Shown in pieces: positions 52,089 through 59,737 of a stretch of DNA of 64,000 nt. Position 1 is the first letter of the stretch. Every line of letters starts with the position of its first letter. A program made the translations under genes and the position numbers. Origin of the DNA: CAZWDO01 sp964632485 [NCBI: uncultured bacterium] (lineage in GTDB: Bacteria > JAGOEH01); NCBI GenBank assembly GCA_964632485.1, contig CAZWDO010000012.1, positions 11,568 to 75,567 of the forward strand, given 5' to 3'. A model generated the notes under the pieces. The model did not search any database and was not told where the DNA came from. It was given only the letters and a program-made list of their open reading frames with translations.

Positions 52089-52637
52089 ATGAAACGCACT
52101 CTGATGACAGTATGCCTCGTTTTTGCATTGACAATGATGTTAAGCGCCCAACCGCTGCCTGGCCGCCCAGGTTGTGGCCCGGTATGTGGTAAAATGGAGA
52201 TGCGGGATGGCGGTAAAGGCGGTGAAAAAATGATGGATGCCCGTATTCCCGGCGCTCAGTTTTTGTTGAAAAATGCTCAGAAAATCGGTTTGACGGAAGA
52301 GCAAGTGAATAAAATTGAAGGTATGGACTATGATCATAAGAAAATGATGATCAACACCAAGCGCGATGTGGAAATGGCCGAATTGGATCTTCACAGTAAA
52401 ATGAAAGCTGACAATCTTGATAAGAATGCCATTTTGCAGGCTCACGATAATCTCCAGAAAATTCGTAACCTTATGATCCGTTCAGGCTTGGAACATCGCT
52501 TGAACTTATTGTCTTTGCTGACTGCCGAGCAGAAGAAACAACTTCCGTCCTGTGGTGAGGGAGCTTGTCCGGGCATGGGTAAAGAACGTGGCGCTGAAAA
52601 AAAAGGTTGCCATGGAATGGAAAAACCCGAGAATTAA
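52089..52637 (+). CDS. Periplasmic Spy/CpxP-like protein rich in Cys, Met and His
   Basis: The 182-residue protein has a signal peptide (about 1-20). Its helical core holds two LTxxQ-type motifs, GLTEEQVNKI (about 72-81) and LTAEQKKQL (about 148-156), the hallmark of the Spy/CpxP/heavy-metal-resistance family. Spy and CpxP are periplasmic chaperones or stress sensors. Two flanking regions are rich in potential metal ligands: GRPGCGPVCGKM near the N-terminus and CGEGACPGMG...CHGMEK at the end. A metal-linked role is therefore likely. AAGGAG precedes the ATG, and a terminator follows directly, so it is a single-gene unit. Confidence 0.82.
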   Translation: MKRTLMTVCLVFALTMMLSAQPLPGRPGCGPVCGKMEMRDGGKGGEKMMDARIPGAQFLLKNAQKIGLTEEQVNKIEGMDYDHKKMMINTKRDVEMAELDLHSKMKADNLDKNAILQAHDNLQKIRNLMIRSGLEHRLNLLSLLTAEQKKQLPSCGEGACPGMGKERGAEKKGCHGMEKPEN

Positions 52638-52651
52638 TAATGCTTAACTTT

Positions 52652-52689
52652 AAAAAGGCCCTTTGTTCTTTGTAATAAAGGGCTTTTTT
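52652..52689 (+). terminator. Rho-independent terminator after the Spy-like gene
   Basis: AAAAAGGCCCTTT (52652-52664) and AAAGGGCTTTTTT (52677-52689) pair with one bulged base around a TGTTC... loop and end in six T residues. Confidence 0.88.
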
Positions 52690-52706
52690 AAACTATAAGG
52701 GATAAC

Positions 52707-53321
52707 ATGGAATTTGTTGAATATCTGCCTGAAGCTGATTTCCATTTTTTTTTACAGCATTCCCTATTAAAGGATTCGAACAATTATCGGGAAATTTGGG
52801 AATTGGTCCACATATTGTATGATCTATCTGCCTGGGGCGCTTACCAAAAAGCCCTTTTTTTGACCTTTCTTCTATATGTTCTGGGTGATGAAACCCGGAT
52901 GATTACAATTTTGAGGCGGCTGGATGCGGTTCAGCATGAACGATTAGTTCCGATGGATATCGATACATTCCTTCAAGCGTTTGTTGGAATTGTACCTTCA
53001 TCCGAGTTGATCGGACGGTTCCAATCAGATTTTGAAAAAACATGGAAACCCGCTTTGTCAGGCGTTGAAGGAAAGCTTAAAGCTAAAGCTGCCGCATTTG
53101 CCCGTGAGTTGCTGGATGATTTTCTGGTTTTTTTTGATGAAATGAAACATGAGTTTTTATTAGCGGAAAAAGAAATCCATAGCATTGAATTGACCGATGC
53201 TGAGCTGGAAAATAAAGCCCTGCGATGGGAATACAAGTTTTTGGGGCGGGATGAACGTAAAATTGAAGATCGGAGAAAAAAATTTTATTCAGGAAAAGAA
53301 CCTTGGTTACCTATAGATTAA
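52707..53321 (+). CDS. Unknown soluble helical protein (first of an overlapping pair)
   Basis: I do not recognise this 204-residue protein. It has no signal peptide or membrane segment. The first half contains amphipathic and hydrophobic helices (EIWELVHILYDLSAWGAY, then KALFLTFLLYVLGDE). The second half is strongly charged, with a long predicted helix ELLDDFLVFFDEMKHEFLLA and a basic stretch DERKIEDRRKKF near the end. AAGG lies upstream of ATG 52707, just past the terminator. The next gene starts inside its last codons, so the two are probably translated together. Its N-terminal helices resemble those of the neighbour in order and spacing, which may reflect an old duplication. Confidence 0.65.
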   Translation: MEFVEYLPEADFHFFLQHSLLKDSNNYREIWELVHILYDLSAWGAYQKALFLTFLLYVLGDETRMITILRRLDAVQHERLVPMDIDTFLQAFVGIVPSSELIGRFQSDFEKTWKPALSGVEGKLKAKAAAFARELLDDFLVFFDEMKHEFLLAEKEIHSIELTDAELENKALRWEYKFLGRDERKIEDRRKKFYSGKEPWLPID

Positions 53322-53905
53322 CCCCTGAAGAGACGAATTATTACCGTTTCCTTTTTTTATTGGACAAGGAAAATTTTACTATATTGGATGTATTGGATGA
53401 GCTATCGGCTTTTCGCGACCGTTTTAAAAATGCCGGAGAAAAATTAGCTTTTGTGGAGTTTTTATCCAATATTTTCCATATTCGCTGGGAACATGATGTT
53501 TTTGCGCGTAATCATCAGCGTTTGATCGATATTCTTTTTGGAATTCAACATGCTATCGACCAGGGTGATGTGGAAGCTAAACAAGTCGTTGATGATTTGT
53601 ACCAACGGTTTTATCAAATCGTACGTGAAAAAGGCGAACAGATTCGTCAGCGCGTCTTCGCCGCCACTAAAAAGTTGATGGCCGCGCATCGGGAACGGAT
53701 TCCAAATAAAGACCGCATCCATCATGAAGTGGTCGATTGGTTGAAACTCAGCCAGGAGTATGTTGTCAATTCATTGGATAGTATCATACGCGATCGCTAT
53801 CCGGAATGGATTGTGAGCCAACGTATCGGAATCTCGTTGGATAATCTGACCTATGAAGCCTTGAACTATGATCCGGAAAAGCGCGAAACTCTACTTTTTA
53901 AATAG
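53303..53905 (+). CDS. Unknown soluble helical protein (second of an overlapping pair)
   Basis: This 200-residue protein is also unrecognised. It has no export signal. Its N-terminal half has a helix pair (ILDVLDELSAFRDRF, then LAFVEFLSNIFHIRWE) comparable to the preceding protein. The middle is a charged coiled-coil-like stretch (about 90-135) followed by HHEVVDWLKLSQEYVVNSLD. The start is TTG 53303 with AGGA at 53291-53294; it overlaps the previous gene by 19 nt. The 3' end overlaps the convergent lipoprotein gene by 15 nt. I infer a two-subunit cytosolic complex, without any functional evidence. Confidence 0.65.
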   Translation: MVTYRLTPEETNYYRFLFLLDKENFTILDVLDELSAFRDRFKNAGEKLAFVEFLSNIFHIRWEHDVFARNHQRLIDILFGIQHAIDQGDVEAKQVVDDLYQRFYQIVREKGEQIRQRVFAATKKLMAAHRERIPNKDRIHHEVVDWLKLSQEYVVNSLDSIIRDRYPEWIVSQRIGISLDNLTYEALNYDPEKRETLLFK

Positions 53906-54286
53906 AACATAAATCGTATCTTCGATATTTTTTACAATACCGATAACCCGGCATAAACCTATCGTTGTCGTATCGGTATTCGTTAATTCCGTTTCAGCCC
54001 GGCCATCGCGGGTATAGGCTTGACTTGTAATTTGACCCAGGCTTGAAGAGAAACTTACCAGGGTGCTATCCGCGATTAAATGTCCGCCAGAATCGACTTT
54101 AGCCCAAATCGTCGAGCTTTTTACAGTTGATATTTTGAGTGTGTCCGGATTGGCGGTCAACACGATTTGAATGGATACTGTGGGATCATCACCATTGTTG
54201 TCCGTGGGCGTCGTTGCTTTTTGACAAGCGATCCACCCGGTTAACATCCCCAGACATAGTATCAAGAATCTTTTATTTGTTTTCAT
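53891..54286 (-). CDS. Small lipoprotein with one Ig-like (Big_1/invasin-type) domain
   Basis: The 131-residue protein has a lipoprotein signal peptide ending at lipobox GWIAC, with lipidated Cys21. A Thr/Asp-rich linker follows, then one beta-sandwich domain (about 37-131). The domain contains LTANPDTLKIS and VSFSSSLGQITSQAYTRDGRAETEL, a pattern usual for bacterial Ig-like group 1 (invasin/intimin) domains. It is probably a surface or periplasmic lipoprotein. GGAGGA precedes the ATG at 54286. It overlaps the unknown gene on the other strand by 15 nt at the 3' ends. Confidence 0.75.
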   Translation of the reverse strand: MKTNKRFLILCLGMLTGWIACQKATTPTDNNGDDPTVSIQIVLTANPDTLKISTVKSSTIWAKVDSGGHLIADSTLVSFSSSLGQITSQAYTRDGRAETELTNTDTTTIGLCRVIGIVKNIEDTIYVLFKK

Positions 54287-54594
54287 GGCGTTCCTCCATA
54301 ATGGGGTTGAATTTTTTGATAATACGCCATTTGCGTTAATTTATCATTTCCTGCATCTTATTCCCTTACTATTTCTTTTATCTTGGATATTCCACTGATT
54401 GTGGAAAATCTGAACATTACTGGGCATCGTGTGATTAAAACCAGCTAATTTACGGTTTAGAACCTCCCCGCCCCATTTCATGGCATGAAGCTCCTGGAGG
54501 TACTGGGATTTCACTATCGCGGCAGTTTTGTTGAAGCGATAGTGGTAATATACATGATTTCGATTTTTTTGTCAATATTAAAAAAGAGATTAAA
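54287..54594. other. 308-bp gene-free gap with a long inverted repeat
   Basis: This gap separates the lipoprotein gene from the GT4 gene. CACTATCGC (54512-54520) and GCGATAGTG (54536-54544) form a 9-bp inverted repeat with a 15-nt loop. No T-run follows directly, so it is not a simple terminator on the plus strand. CTCCTGGAGG at 54491-54500 adds a second short symmetry. No tRNA, transposase remnant or coding frame is evident. Confidence 0.5.
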
Positions 54595-54633
54595 TTGCCT
54601 TGCGTAATGATCAAAAAAGTTTATATTGAAATT

Positions 54634-55767
54634 ATGAATCATCGTGGAGAAATTTTAGTTGTAGCCACACTGGGCTATACCATTGAGGCCTTTTTGCTCC
54701 CTTATATCGAGTGGTTCCGGCAACAAGGTTATCATGTTGTTTGTTTATCTAATTGGGAATATGCATGGCAACGGTTGCCAATCGAGGTGGAGCGGATTCA
54801 TTTTCCGTTTCAGCGACGACTGGGATTATTTCACTGGCCGTTTTGGATACGAAAACTTCGACGAATATTGCGTGAGCGGCAATGGAGTCTGGTTTATACT
54901 CACACTCCGATTGCTTCGGCATTGGTCCGCCTGGCCGCAAGGGGTTTGAACCCGTCGATTCCTGTTCTCTATGAAGCGCATGGATTTCATTTTCATCAGT
55001 ATGGTCATTGGCTTGTCAATCGGATTTACTTTGCGGTAGAAGAAAGGTTGTCCGTTTATAGTAGCGGGATTATAACGCTTAACCATTTTGATTATCATCA
55101 GGCAAAAAAATTCCGTGGAACCGCGCCGGTATTTTATGTCCCGGGAGTCGGCGTAGATACGGTTTATTTTCAACCTGATGAGACGCTGGGCAGAGAAAAA
55201 CGCCTCCAACTTTCCCTGGAGCCCACACGAAAAATTCTCGTGACCATCGCGGATCTGATTCCCCGCAAGCAGGTGTTGCCATTGGTATTGTTAGCCGCTC
55301 AATTGAGAGATATTTATTCGGATTTCAGTTGGTTTCTGATTGGCGAGGGTTCCCTGGCCGGTCAACTCCGGAAAGAAATTGAAAGACTTTCGCTTTCTGA
55401 TCATTTCATTTTGGCAGGTTGGCAGGCAGATGTTCACTCCTGGTTAGCCATGGCTGATCTCTTCGTATTACTTTCCTGGCAGGAAGGCCTCCCCCGTTCA
55501 GTATTAGAAGCTGGCGCTTGCGCAGTACCGGTCCTCGTTTCCAATATTCGTGGCAATCGCGATCTGATTGATCAGGGCAAAAATGGATTTCTTATTCCCC
55601 CGAGCCTTCTTGAATTGAGTTTGGAGTATTTATGCTTTCCCTGGACAGAGACGAACCGACTCAAGGAATGCGGGATGAATTTGCGGAAAAAAATCGAATC
55701 CCGGTTCAGTTTACAAAAAGCCCTTGACGCGCACACGGTAATTTTTAATAATTATTTAGGAGAATGA
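54634..55767 (+). CDS. Glycosyltransferase family 4
   Basis: The ~377-residue GT-B protein starts with the beta strand ILVVATLGYTIEAFLLPY. The donor domain contains ILVTIADLIPRKQVLPLVLLA, LIGEGSLAGQL and the E-x7-E site LSWQEGLPRSVLEAGACAVPVLVSN. This places it with GT4 sugar transferases of capsule or O-antigen type. The start is uncertain: TTG 54595, ATG 54607 and ATG 54634 are in frame, and none has a good Shine-Dalgarno site. I prefer 54634 because it puts the first strand close to the N-terminus. It lies apart from the main glycan cluster. Confidence 0.85.
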   Translation: MNHRGEILVVATLGYTIEAFLLPYIEWFRQQGYHVVCLSNWEYAWQRLPIEVERIHFPFQRRLGLFHWPFWIRKLRRILRERQWSLVYTHTPIASALVRLAARGLNPSIPVLYEAHGFHFHQYGHWLVNRIYFAVEERLSVYSSGIITLNHFDYHQAKKFRGTAPVFYVPGVGVDTVYFQPDETLGREKRLQLSLEPTRKILVTIADLIPRKQVLPLVLLAAQLRDIYSDFSWFLIGEGSLAGQLRKEIERLSLSDHFILAGWQADVHSWLAMADLFVLLSWQEGLPRSVLEAGACAVPVLVSNIRGNRDLIDQGKNGFLIPPSLLELSLEYLCFPWTETNRLKECGMNLRKKIESRFSLQKALDAHTVIFNNYLGE

Positions 55768-55769
55768 AC

Positions 55770-55798
55770 TTGACAACTTTGCGGTTTCTGTTTATATT
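55770..55798 (+). promoter_or_regulatory. Consensus promoter of the gcvT-ftsK unit with short structured leader
   Basis: TTGACA (55770-55775) and TATATT (55793-55798) are exactly 17 bp apart. The ~80-nt leader to ATG 55883 contains AGCG...CGCT outer pairing around GGG...CCC, within AGCGTCGCCGG to CCCAGGTCGCT (about 55816-55853), so a small stem-loop can form. It does not match the glycine riboswitch. Confidence 0.75.
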
Positions 55799-55882
55799 AA
55801 CCCCATAGATTAACGAAAGCGTCGCCGGAAGGGATGCCTAGCCCAGGTCGCTAAAATCCTCTTGATATTAAAGGAGCAAGCC

Positions 55883-56995
55883 ATGGATATTTTAAAACGA
55901 ACGGTTTTTTATGAGGAACATCAAAATGCGGGAGCCAAATTGGTTCCTTTTGCCGGCTATTTGATGCCGGTCCAGTATCCAACGGGTATTATCGCGGAAC
56001 ATAAGGCCGTCCGAACGACGGCGGGGATGTTTGATGTCAGCCACATGGGTGAATTCATTGTCAGAGGGCTCGATGCAGAATCTTTTATTAATAAAATTAT
56101 TACCAATGATGTCAGTAAAATTGTTGACTACCAGGCCCTCTATAGCGCCCTTTGCTATGATACCGCCACTATCGTCGATGACCTGCTGGTTTATCGATTC
56201 CCGGACCGTTTTATGCTGGTCGTGAATGCCGCCAATATTCAGAAAGATTGGGACCATATTCAGGCTCAGATTGGGGACTTTCAAGTTGAGCTGGAAAATA
56301 TCAGCGACCGAGTGTCTTTGATCGCGCTACAAGGACCGCGAGCGGAGGAGATAATGAGGTTCCTTACTGCTACGGCTTTGGAACCAATTGGATATTATCA
56401 TTTTTGTGAATCCACTGTAGCTGGGATCAATGTGGCGCTCTCCCGTACCGGATATACTGGAGAGGATGGATTTGAAATATATGTTCAGGATGACGCTGGC
56501 GCTTTAACTGTTTGGCGCGAAATTATCCGAGTTGGCCACCCGCTGGGTCTCAAACTATGTGGGCTTGGAGCGCGGGATACGTTGCGTCTGGAAATGGGGT
56601 TTGCCCTCTATGGCAATGATATCGATGATTCGACGACTCCATTGGATGCGGGTTTGAATTGGATTGTCAAACTCAATAAATCAGTGAATTTCACGGGAAA
56701 AGATTCGATGCTGGAACAAAAAAAGAATGGTTTGAAAAGGAAATTAATCGCATTTAAATATCCAGATAAACTGATTCCCCGCCATGGATATTCAATTGTT
56801 GATTGCGACGACACCATCATCGGGCATGTGACCAGCGGCTGTTTTTCTCCAATGCTTGAGCAGTCGATTGGCATGGGCTATGTTGAACTACAAAACGGTA
56901 AAATCCCTGAATGTCTTTGGATCACTATCCGTGAAAAACGCATCCCCCTTGAAATTTGCAAACTTCCTTTTTTTACACAAGTGGGTCATAAATAA
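55883..56995 (+). CDS. gcvT: Aminomethyltransferase (glycine cleavage system T protein)
   Basis: The 370-residue protein follows GcvT in length and sequence. N-terminal signatures are AGAKLVPFAGYLMPVQYP and TAGMFDVSHMGEF; later blocks include LSRTGYTGEDGFEIY, CGLGARDTLRLEMGF and the C-terminal GHVTSGCFSPMLEQSIGMGY. With P, H and L proteins it transfers the aminomethyl carbon of glycine to tetrahydrofolate. Other gcv genes are not in the window. ATG 55883 is preceded by AAGGAG; an upstream TTG 55862 is rejected. Its TAA overlaps the ftsK ATG by one base (TAATG). Confidence 0.96.
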   Translation: MDILKRTVFYEEHQNAGAKLVPFAGYLMPVQYPTGIIAEHKAVRTTAGMFDVSHMGEFIVRGLDAESFINKIITNDVSKIVDYQALYSALCYDTATIVDDLLVYRFPDRFMLVVNAANIQKDWDHIQAQIGDFQVELENISDRVSLIALQGPRAEEIMRFLTATALEPIGYYHFCESTVAGINVALSRTGYTGEDGFEIYVQDDAGALTVWREIIRVGHPLGLKLCGLGARDTLRLEMGFALYGNDIDDSTTPLDAGLNWIVKLNKSVNFTGKDSMLEQKKNGLKRKLIAFKYPDKLIPRHGYSIVDCDDTIIGHVTSGCFSPMLEQSIGMGYVELQNGKIPECLWITIREKRIPLEICKLPFFTQVGHK

Positions 56996-59571
56996 TGTCC
57001 TGGCAAAACAAAAAGCACCATGTTTGGGGCATTGTATTCATTCTTTTTGGACTTTTGTTGTTGATCAGTCTGATCAGCTACATTCCGCAGGACTATAATT
57101 TGATCCAGGTTAAAGGTTTTTTCAGGGCGAAATGCCACAATTTCGGAGGAGCGCTGGGAGCCTGGCTTTCAACTACTCTTCTGCGAGGGTTTGGTTATCC
57201 TGCCTATATTCTCGTCTTAGGTTCCTTAGCTATTGGATTGGTTTACTTAATTCCTTCTCAAATTTGGAAGAAATGGCGAATTTTTATTCTGACTGGGATA
57301 TTAGTGATGCTTTTTTCAATTTTACTCAATCTGGCGCAAACCCAGTTTGGAAGCAAGCTGCCTACAGACGCTACCTTCCGCTGGGGTGGGGCCCTGTTTG
57401 AATCCTTTACTAATGGAATGTCGAATTTTTTAGGAGCGGTTGGAAGCTATTTAATTATCTTGGCAACGATTATCGTATCGCTTTTGTTGTTGACTGATTT
57501 GCGGTTGATTGAGCTGTCCGGTTTAATTATTGTTTGGTTGATGGAAAAAATAAAAAAAGTGAGGGAGCGCCCTCCCATCACGCCGGAAAATAAAGATCGC
57601 GCTGATCGGGAGGAGAGCGCGGATCGTGGTGTTCAGCTTTTTCCTAAGGAAGAAAGCGAAAAAAAAAAACTGAAAGATTCTCCGCCTCCGCTGACTGAAA
57701 AAAAAACGGTCGTAAAGCAGCCAGTTAAACCCGATGAAAATAGATATAAAGATTCATCAGTTTCGAATTTCGGAGAAGAGGAGGCGGACTCCCCGGTTCC
57801 GATTCAGACCCAATCGGCATTCAGCGCGGAAGAATTGAAGGCGGCGCTGGTTGGTAATGACGAAGAGGATATGCCTCTAACGCTCAATGATAGGCAATCT
57901 TTTCCGTCGGAAACGAGTGTGAAAATTGAGCGCCCCGCTCTGGTTGATAAATCGGGTGAGCATATTTTATTGCATGACGATTCTGGCGAGAAATCAGTCT
58001 CTGTTGAAGCTGTATCGGAAATTTCATTAGCTTCTGCCAACGGCAAATCGTCTCAATTGTCCGGAGGTAAGGAATCTGGGAATCAAACCGCATCTTCGGC
58101 CAAAATCCTTGATGAACGTCCCTGCCAGATACCCTCAGCCGAAAATCTTTTGCCAAATCCACCAACAGATACGATTAAAAATATTCCCCGCATCGAAATC
58201 CAGGATACATCGTCCCGGTTAGAAAGTAAGCTGAAAGAGTTTGGCATTGTAGGCAAGGTTACCAGTATCAGCCCCGGTCCGGTCGTTACGATGTACGAAT
58301 TGCGTTTGGCGGCTGGCGTTAAGGTTAACAAAATTTTAGGGTTGATTGACGATTTGTCGATGGCGTTGATGGGTCGGAGAGTGCGAATTGTCGCGCCGAT
58401 CCCCGGACGTGATACGATTGGGGTTGAAGTTCCCAACCGTAATCCTGAAATTGTCTATTTCAAGGATATTCTGCGATGTTCTGATTATATGACTTCGGAA
58501 AAACCCCTTTTACTGGCATTGGGGAAAACAATCTCCGGAGAACCTTTTGTGACCAGTCTGACCAGTATGCCCCATCTACTGATTGCCGGCGCAACGGGCT
58601 CCGGTAAAAGTGTTTGTGTGAATAGTATTCTGGGATCGTTTTTATTTAAGTATTCACCCCAGCAATTGCGTATGATACTGATCGATCCGAAAATGATTGA
58701 GCTGAGTGTTTATAATGATATTCCCCATTTGCTGACGCCGGTGGTTACGGACCCCAAGAATGCGGTAGCGGCCTTAAAATGGGCTGTGATGGAGATGGAG
58801 AACCGGTACCGGATGTTGGCCAAATATAATGCCCGCAACATTATCGATTTTAATGTAAAAATTGAAAAGATGCGAAAAAATGAGGGGGAAGTCGGGCAGG
58901 AATTGGAAAAATTGAATTATATAGTTGTCGTAATTGATGAATTTGCGGATTTGATGATGACCGCTAGCGGGGACATCGAGGAATCGATTGCGCGTTTGGC
59001 GCAGATGGCTCGCGCGGTTGGAATGCATCTTATTTTGGCTACTCAGCGTCCCTCGGTAAATGTGATTACGGGTGTGATAAAAGCAAATTTCCCCACTCGT
59101 ATCGCTTTTCAGGTTGCCCAACGTAATGATTCCCGTACTATTTTGGATATGAATGGCGCGGAGTCGCTTCTGGGTAAAGGCGATATGCTTTTTCTTCCTC
59201 CGGGGAAACCGTTGCCCTATCGAATTCATGGCGCTTATATCAGCACCGAGGAGACTGAGAAACTGGTCGCGCATTGGCAACAATATCCGGTTCATTATGA
59301 AAGCATATTTGATGAATTGGAAGAAGAGAACAGCGACAACGGTTTAATGGGTGGCGAACGAGATGCTTTGTTTTTTAAAGCGGCTCGGTTGGTCATCATG
59401 CACCAGCAGGGCTCCTCCTCTATGCTGCAAAGGCGCTTGAATATTGGTTTCCCACGCGCCAGCCGTATTATCGAGCAGTTGCAGCAATCGGGAATCGTGG
59501 GCCCGGACCGCGGATCAAAAGTGAGAGACGTTTTGGTAGATAGTAGCTATCTGGATATGATGGAACAATAA
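56995..59571 (+). CDS. ftsK: DNA translocase FtsK/SpoIIIE
   Basis: The 858-residue protein has four N-terminal membrane segments (within about 8-180) and a charged linker (about 185-390). The RecA-like motor follows, with Walker A GATGSGKSV (532-540) and Walker B IVVVIDEFADL (643-653). The FtsK block MARAVGMHLILATQRPSVNVITGVIKANFP is also present. The C-terminal gamma winged helix (about 790-858) reads KOPS-like DNA sequences in known relatives. It pumps chromosomal DNA through the closing septum and activates XerCD at dif. It is translationally coupled to gcvT, an unusual but possibly incidental partner. Confidence 0.96.
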   Translation: MSWQNKKHHVWGIVFILFGLLLLISLISYIPQDYNLIQVKGFFRAKCHNFGGALGAWLSTTLLRGFGYPAYILVLGSLAIGLVYLIPSQIWKKWRIFILTGILVMLFSILLNLAQTQFGSKLPTDATFRWGGALFESFTNGMSNFLGAVGSYLIILATIIVSLLLLTDLRLIELSGLIIVWLMEKIKKVRERPPITPENKDRADREESADRGVQLFPKEESEKKKLKDSPPPLTEKKTVVKQPVKPDENRYKDSSVSNFGEEEADSPVPIQTQSAFSAEELKAALVGNDEEDMPLTLNDRQSFPSETSVKIERPALVDKSGEHILLHDDSGEKSVSVEAVSEISLASANGKSSQLSGGKESGNQTASSAKILDERPCQIPSAENLLPNPPTDTIKNIPRIEIQDTSSRLESKLKEFGIVGKVTSISPGPVVTMYELRLAAGVKVNKILGLIDDLSMALMGRRVRIVAPIPGRDTIGVEVPNRNPEIVYFKDILRCSDYMTSEKPLLLALGKTISGEPFVTSLTSMPHLLIAGATGSGKSVCVNSILGSFLFKYSPQQLRMILIDPKMIELSVYNDIPHLLTPVVTDPKNAVAALKWAVMEMENRYRMLAKYNARNIIDFNVKIEKMRKNEGEVGQELEKLNYIVVVIDEFADLMMTASGDIEESIARLAQMARAVGMHLILATQRPSVNVITGVIKANFPTRIAFQVAQRNDSRTILDMNGAESLLGKGDMLFLPPGKPLPYRIHGAYISTEETEKLVAHWQQYPVHYESIFDELEEENSDNGLMGGERDALFFKAARLVIMHQQGSSSMLQRRLNIGFPRASRIIEQLQQSGIVGPDRGSKVRDVLVDSSYLDMMEQ

Positions 59572-59577
59572 ATTCTC

Positions 59578-59605
59578 CATTCCGTTCGGGAGTGGCTACG
59601 GAATG
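59578..59605. other. Hairpin after ftsK
   Basis: CATTCCGT (59578-59585) and ACGGAATG (59598-59605) form an 8-bp stem with a 12-nt loop just after the ftsK stop codon. No T-run follows, so intrinsic termination is uncertain; it may be an RNA-stabilising or Rho-related 3' structure. Confidence 0.55.
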
Positions 59606-59645
59606 AAATCAAAAAAATCTGCCGAGAAATAAAAACTTTTTTTAC

Positions 59646-59674
59646 TTGAAAGATGGTGGTTTTTTAATTATTAT
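59646..59674 (+). promoter_or_regulatory. Promoter of glgC
   Basis: TTGAAA (59646-59651) and TATTAT (59669-59674) are exactly 17 bp apart. The transcript would start near 59681 and reach ATG 59738 after about 57 nt, with AAAAAAGGAG as ribosome-binding site. Confidence 0.75.
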
Positions 59675-59737
59675 ATAGTAAAGTAGTTGTGTTTATAACT
59701 TTGGATTATTCAGAGATTCATTAAAAAAGGAGTAGCT

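Noticed and set aside
55799-55882. Glycine riboswitch before gcvT
   Set aside because: The leader is too short for even one glycine aptamer, and the conserved aptamer core is not present.
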